Below are positions 13,712-13,817 of a stretch of DNA of 13,817 nt, in pieces. Under the pieces are notes generated by a model. The model made no database searches. It had not been told where the DNA came from and saw nothing but the letters and a program-made list of their open reading frames with translations. This stretch comes from CAZHOV01 sp964534315 (GTDB lineage Bacteria > Bacteroidota > Bacteroidia > Chitinophagales > Saprospiraceae). The stretch lies in contig CAZHOV010000150.1 of the NCBI GenBank assembly GCA_964534315.1, positions 1-13,817 of the forward strand, given 5' to 3'. Made by a program: the position numbers and the translations under genes. Within the stretch, counting starts at the first letter, position 1. Each line of letters begins with the position of its first letter.

Positions 13712-13730
13712 GAAAATTTCATATTATTCC

Positions 13731-13758
13731 TAACTACTAACTACTAACTACTAACTAC
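13731..13758 (+). repeat. Tandem array of four 7-bp units (TAACTAC)
   Basis: Four exact TAACTAC copies are followed by the degenerate unit AAACTGC and then ACATTGCAC, which resembles the CACATTG unit of the array at 6935-7018. It is 157 bases beyond the stop of the PLP-enzyme gene. The window ends soon after in AT-rich sequence with no recognisable gene. Confidence 0.9.
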
Positions 13759-13817
13759 AAACTGCACATTGCACTGTCTTTTCCTGAAAAATGTCTACAG
13801 GTTTACAAATAAAATAA

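Overview
The window looks like a chromosomal piece of a Bacteroidota bacterium, possibly from the Saprospiria/Lewinella side; the lineage is an inference. The signs are several close matches to the Bacteroidota -7 promoter element (TAnnTTTG), no clear Shine-Dalgarno sequences, a type IX secretion (T9SS) C-terminal sorting tail, and many short tandem repeat arrays between genes. It is core and metabolic sequence with two decayed exported-protein genes. I see no phage, plasmid, IS, CRISPR or RNA gene.

Layout. Positions 1-64 hold a repeat array. A complete ABC exporter (143-1897) follows and is trailed by a second array of the same 8-bp repeat family. A small membrane protein (2135-2629) and a membrane-anchored family 2 glycosyltransferase (2641-3783) form a probable two-gene operon. 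A di-haem cytochrome c peroxidase lipoprotein gene (3907-5253) carries an in-frame TAA directly after its lipobox. A 29-bp perfect inverted repeat separates it from a convergent T9SS beta-helix protein gene (5353-6951, minus). That gene has lost its N-terminus and has an in-frame TGA. A 7-bp repeat array then touches the stop codon of gyrB (7019-8995, minus). Between gyrB and the upstream acyl-CoA dehydrogenase gene (9418-11220, minus) lies a large 8-bp-unit array with a 100-N assembly gap and a terminator-like hairpin built from an inverted repeat unit. The last block is an Lrp/AsnC regulator (11585-12064, minus) divergent from a PLP-dependent Cys/Met-metabolism enzyme (12254-13573, plus).

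Functional links. The regulator/PLP-enzyme pair shares an intergenic region with two copies of the spaced palindrome TTTAGA-N7-TCTAAW, one of them next to the regulator's own predicted promoter. This suggests autoregulation plus control of the enzyme, as in the mdeR/mdeA pair of Pseudomonas. The dehydrogenase has a perfect 16-bp palindrome over its likely transcription start and a second copy of the core about 200 bp upstream, suggesting a repressor of fatty-acid use whose gene is not in the window.

No new enzyme system is evident. The most unusual signals are the repeat arrays that start at or within a few bases of stop codons (three genes), the 48-bp higher-order structure of one of them, and the two nonsense codons in genes for exported proteins.
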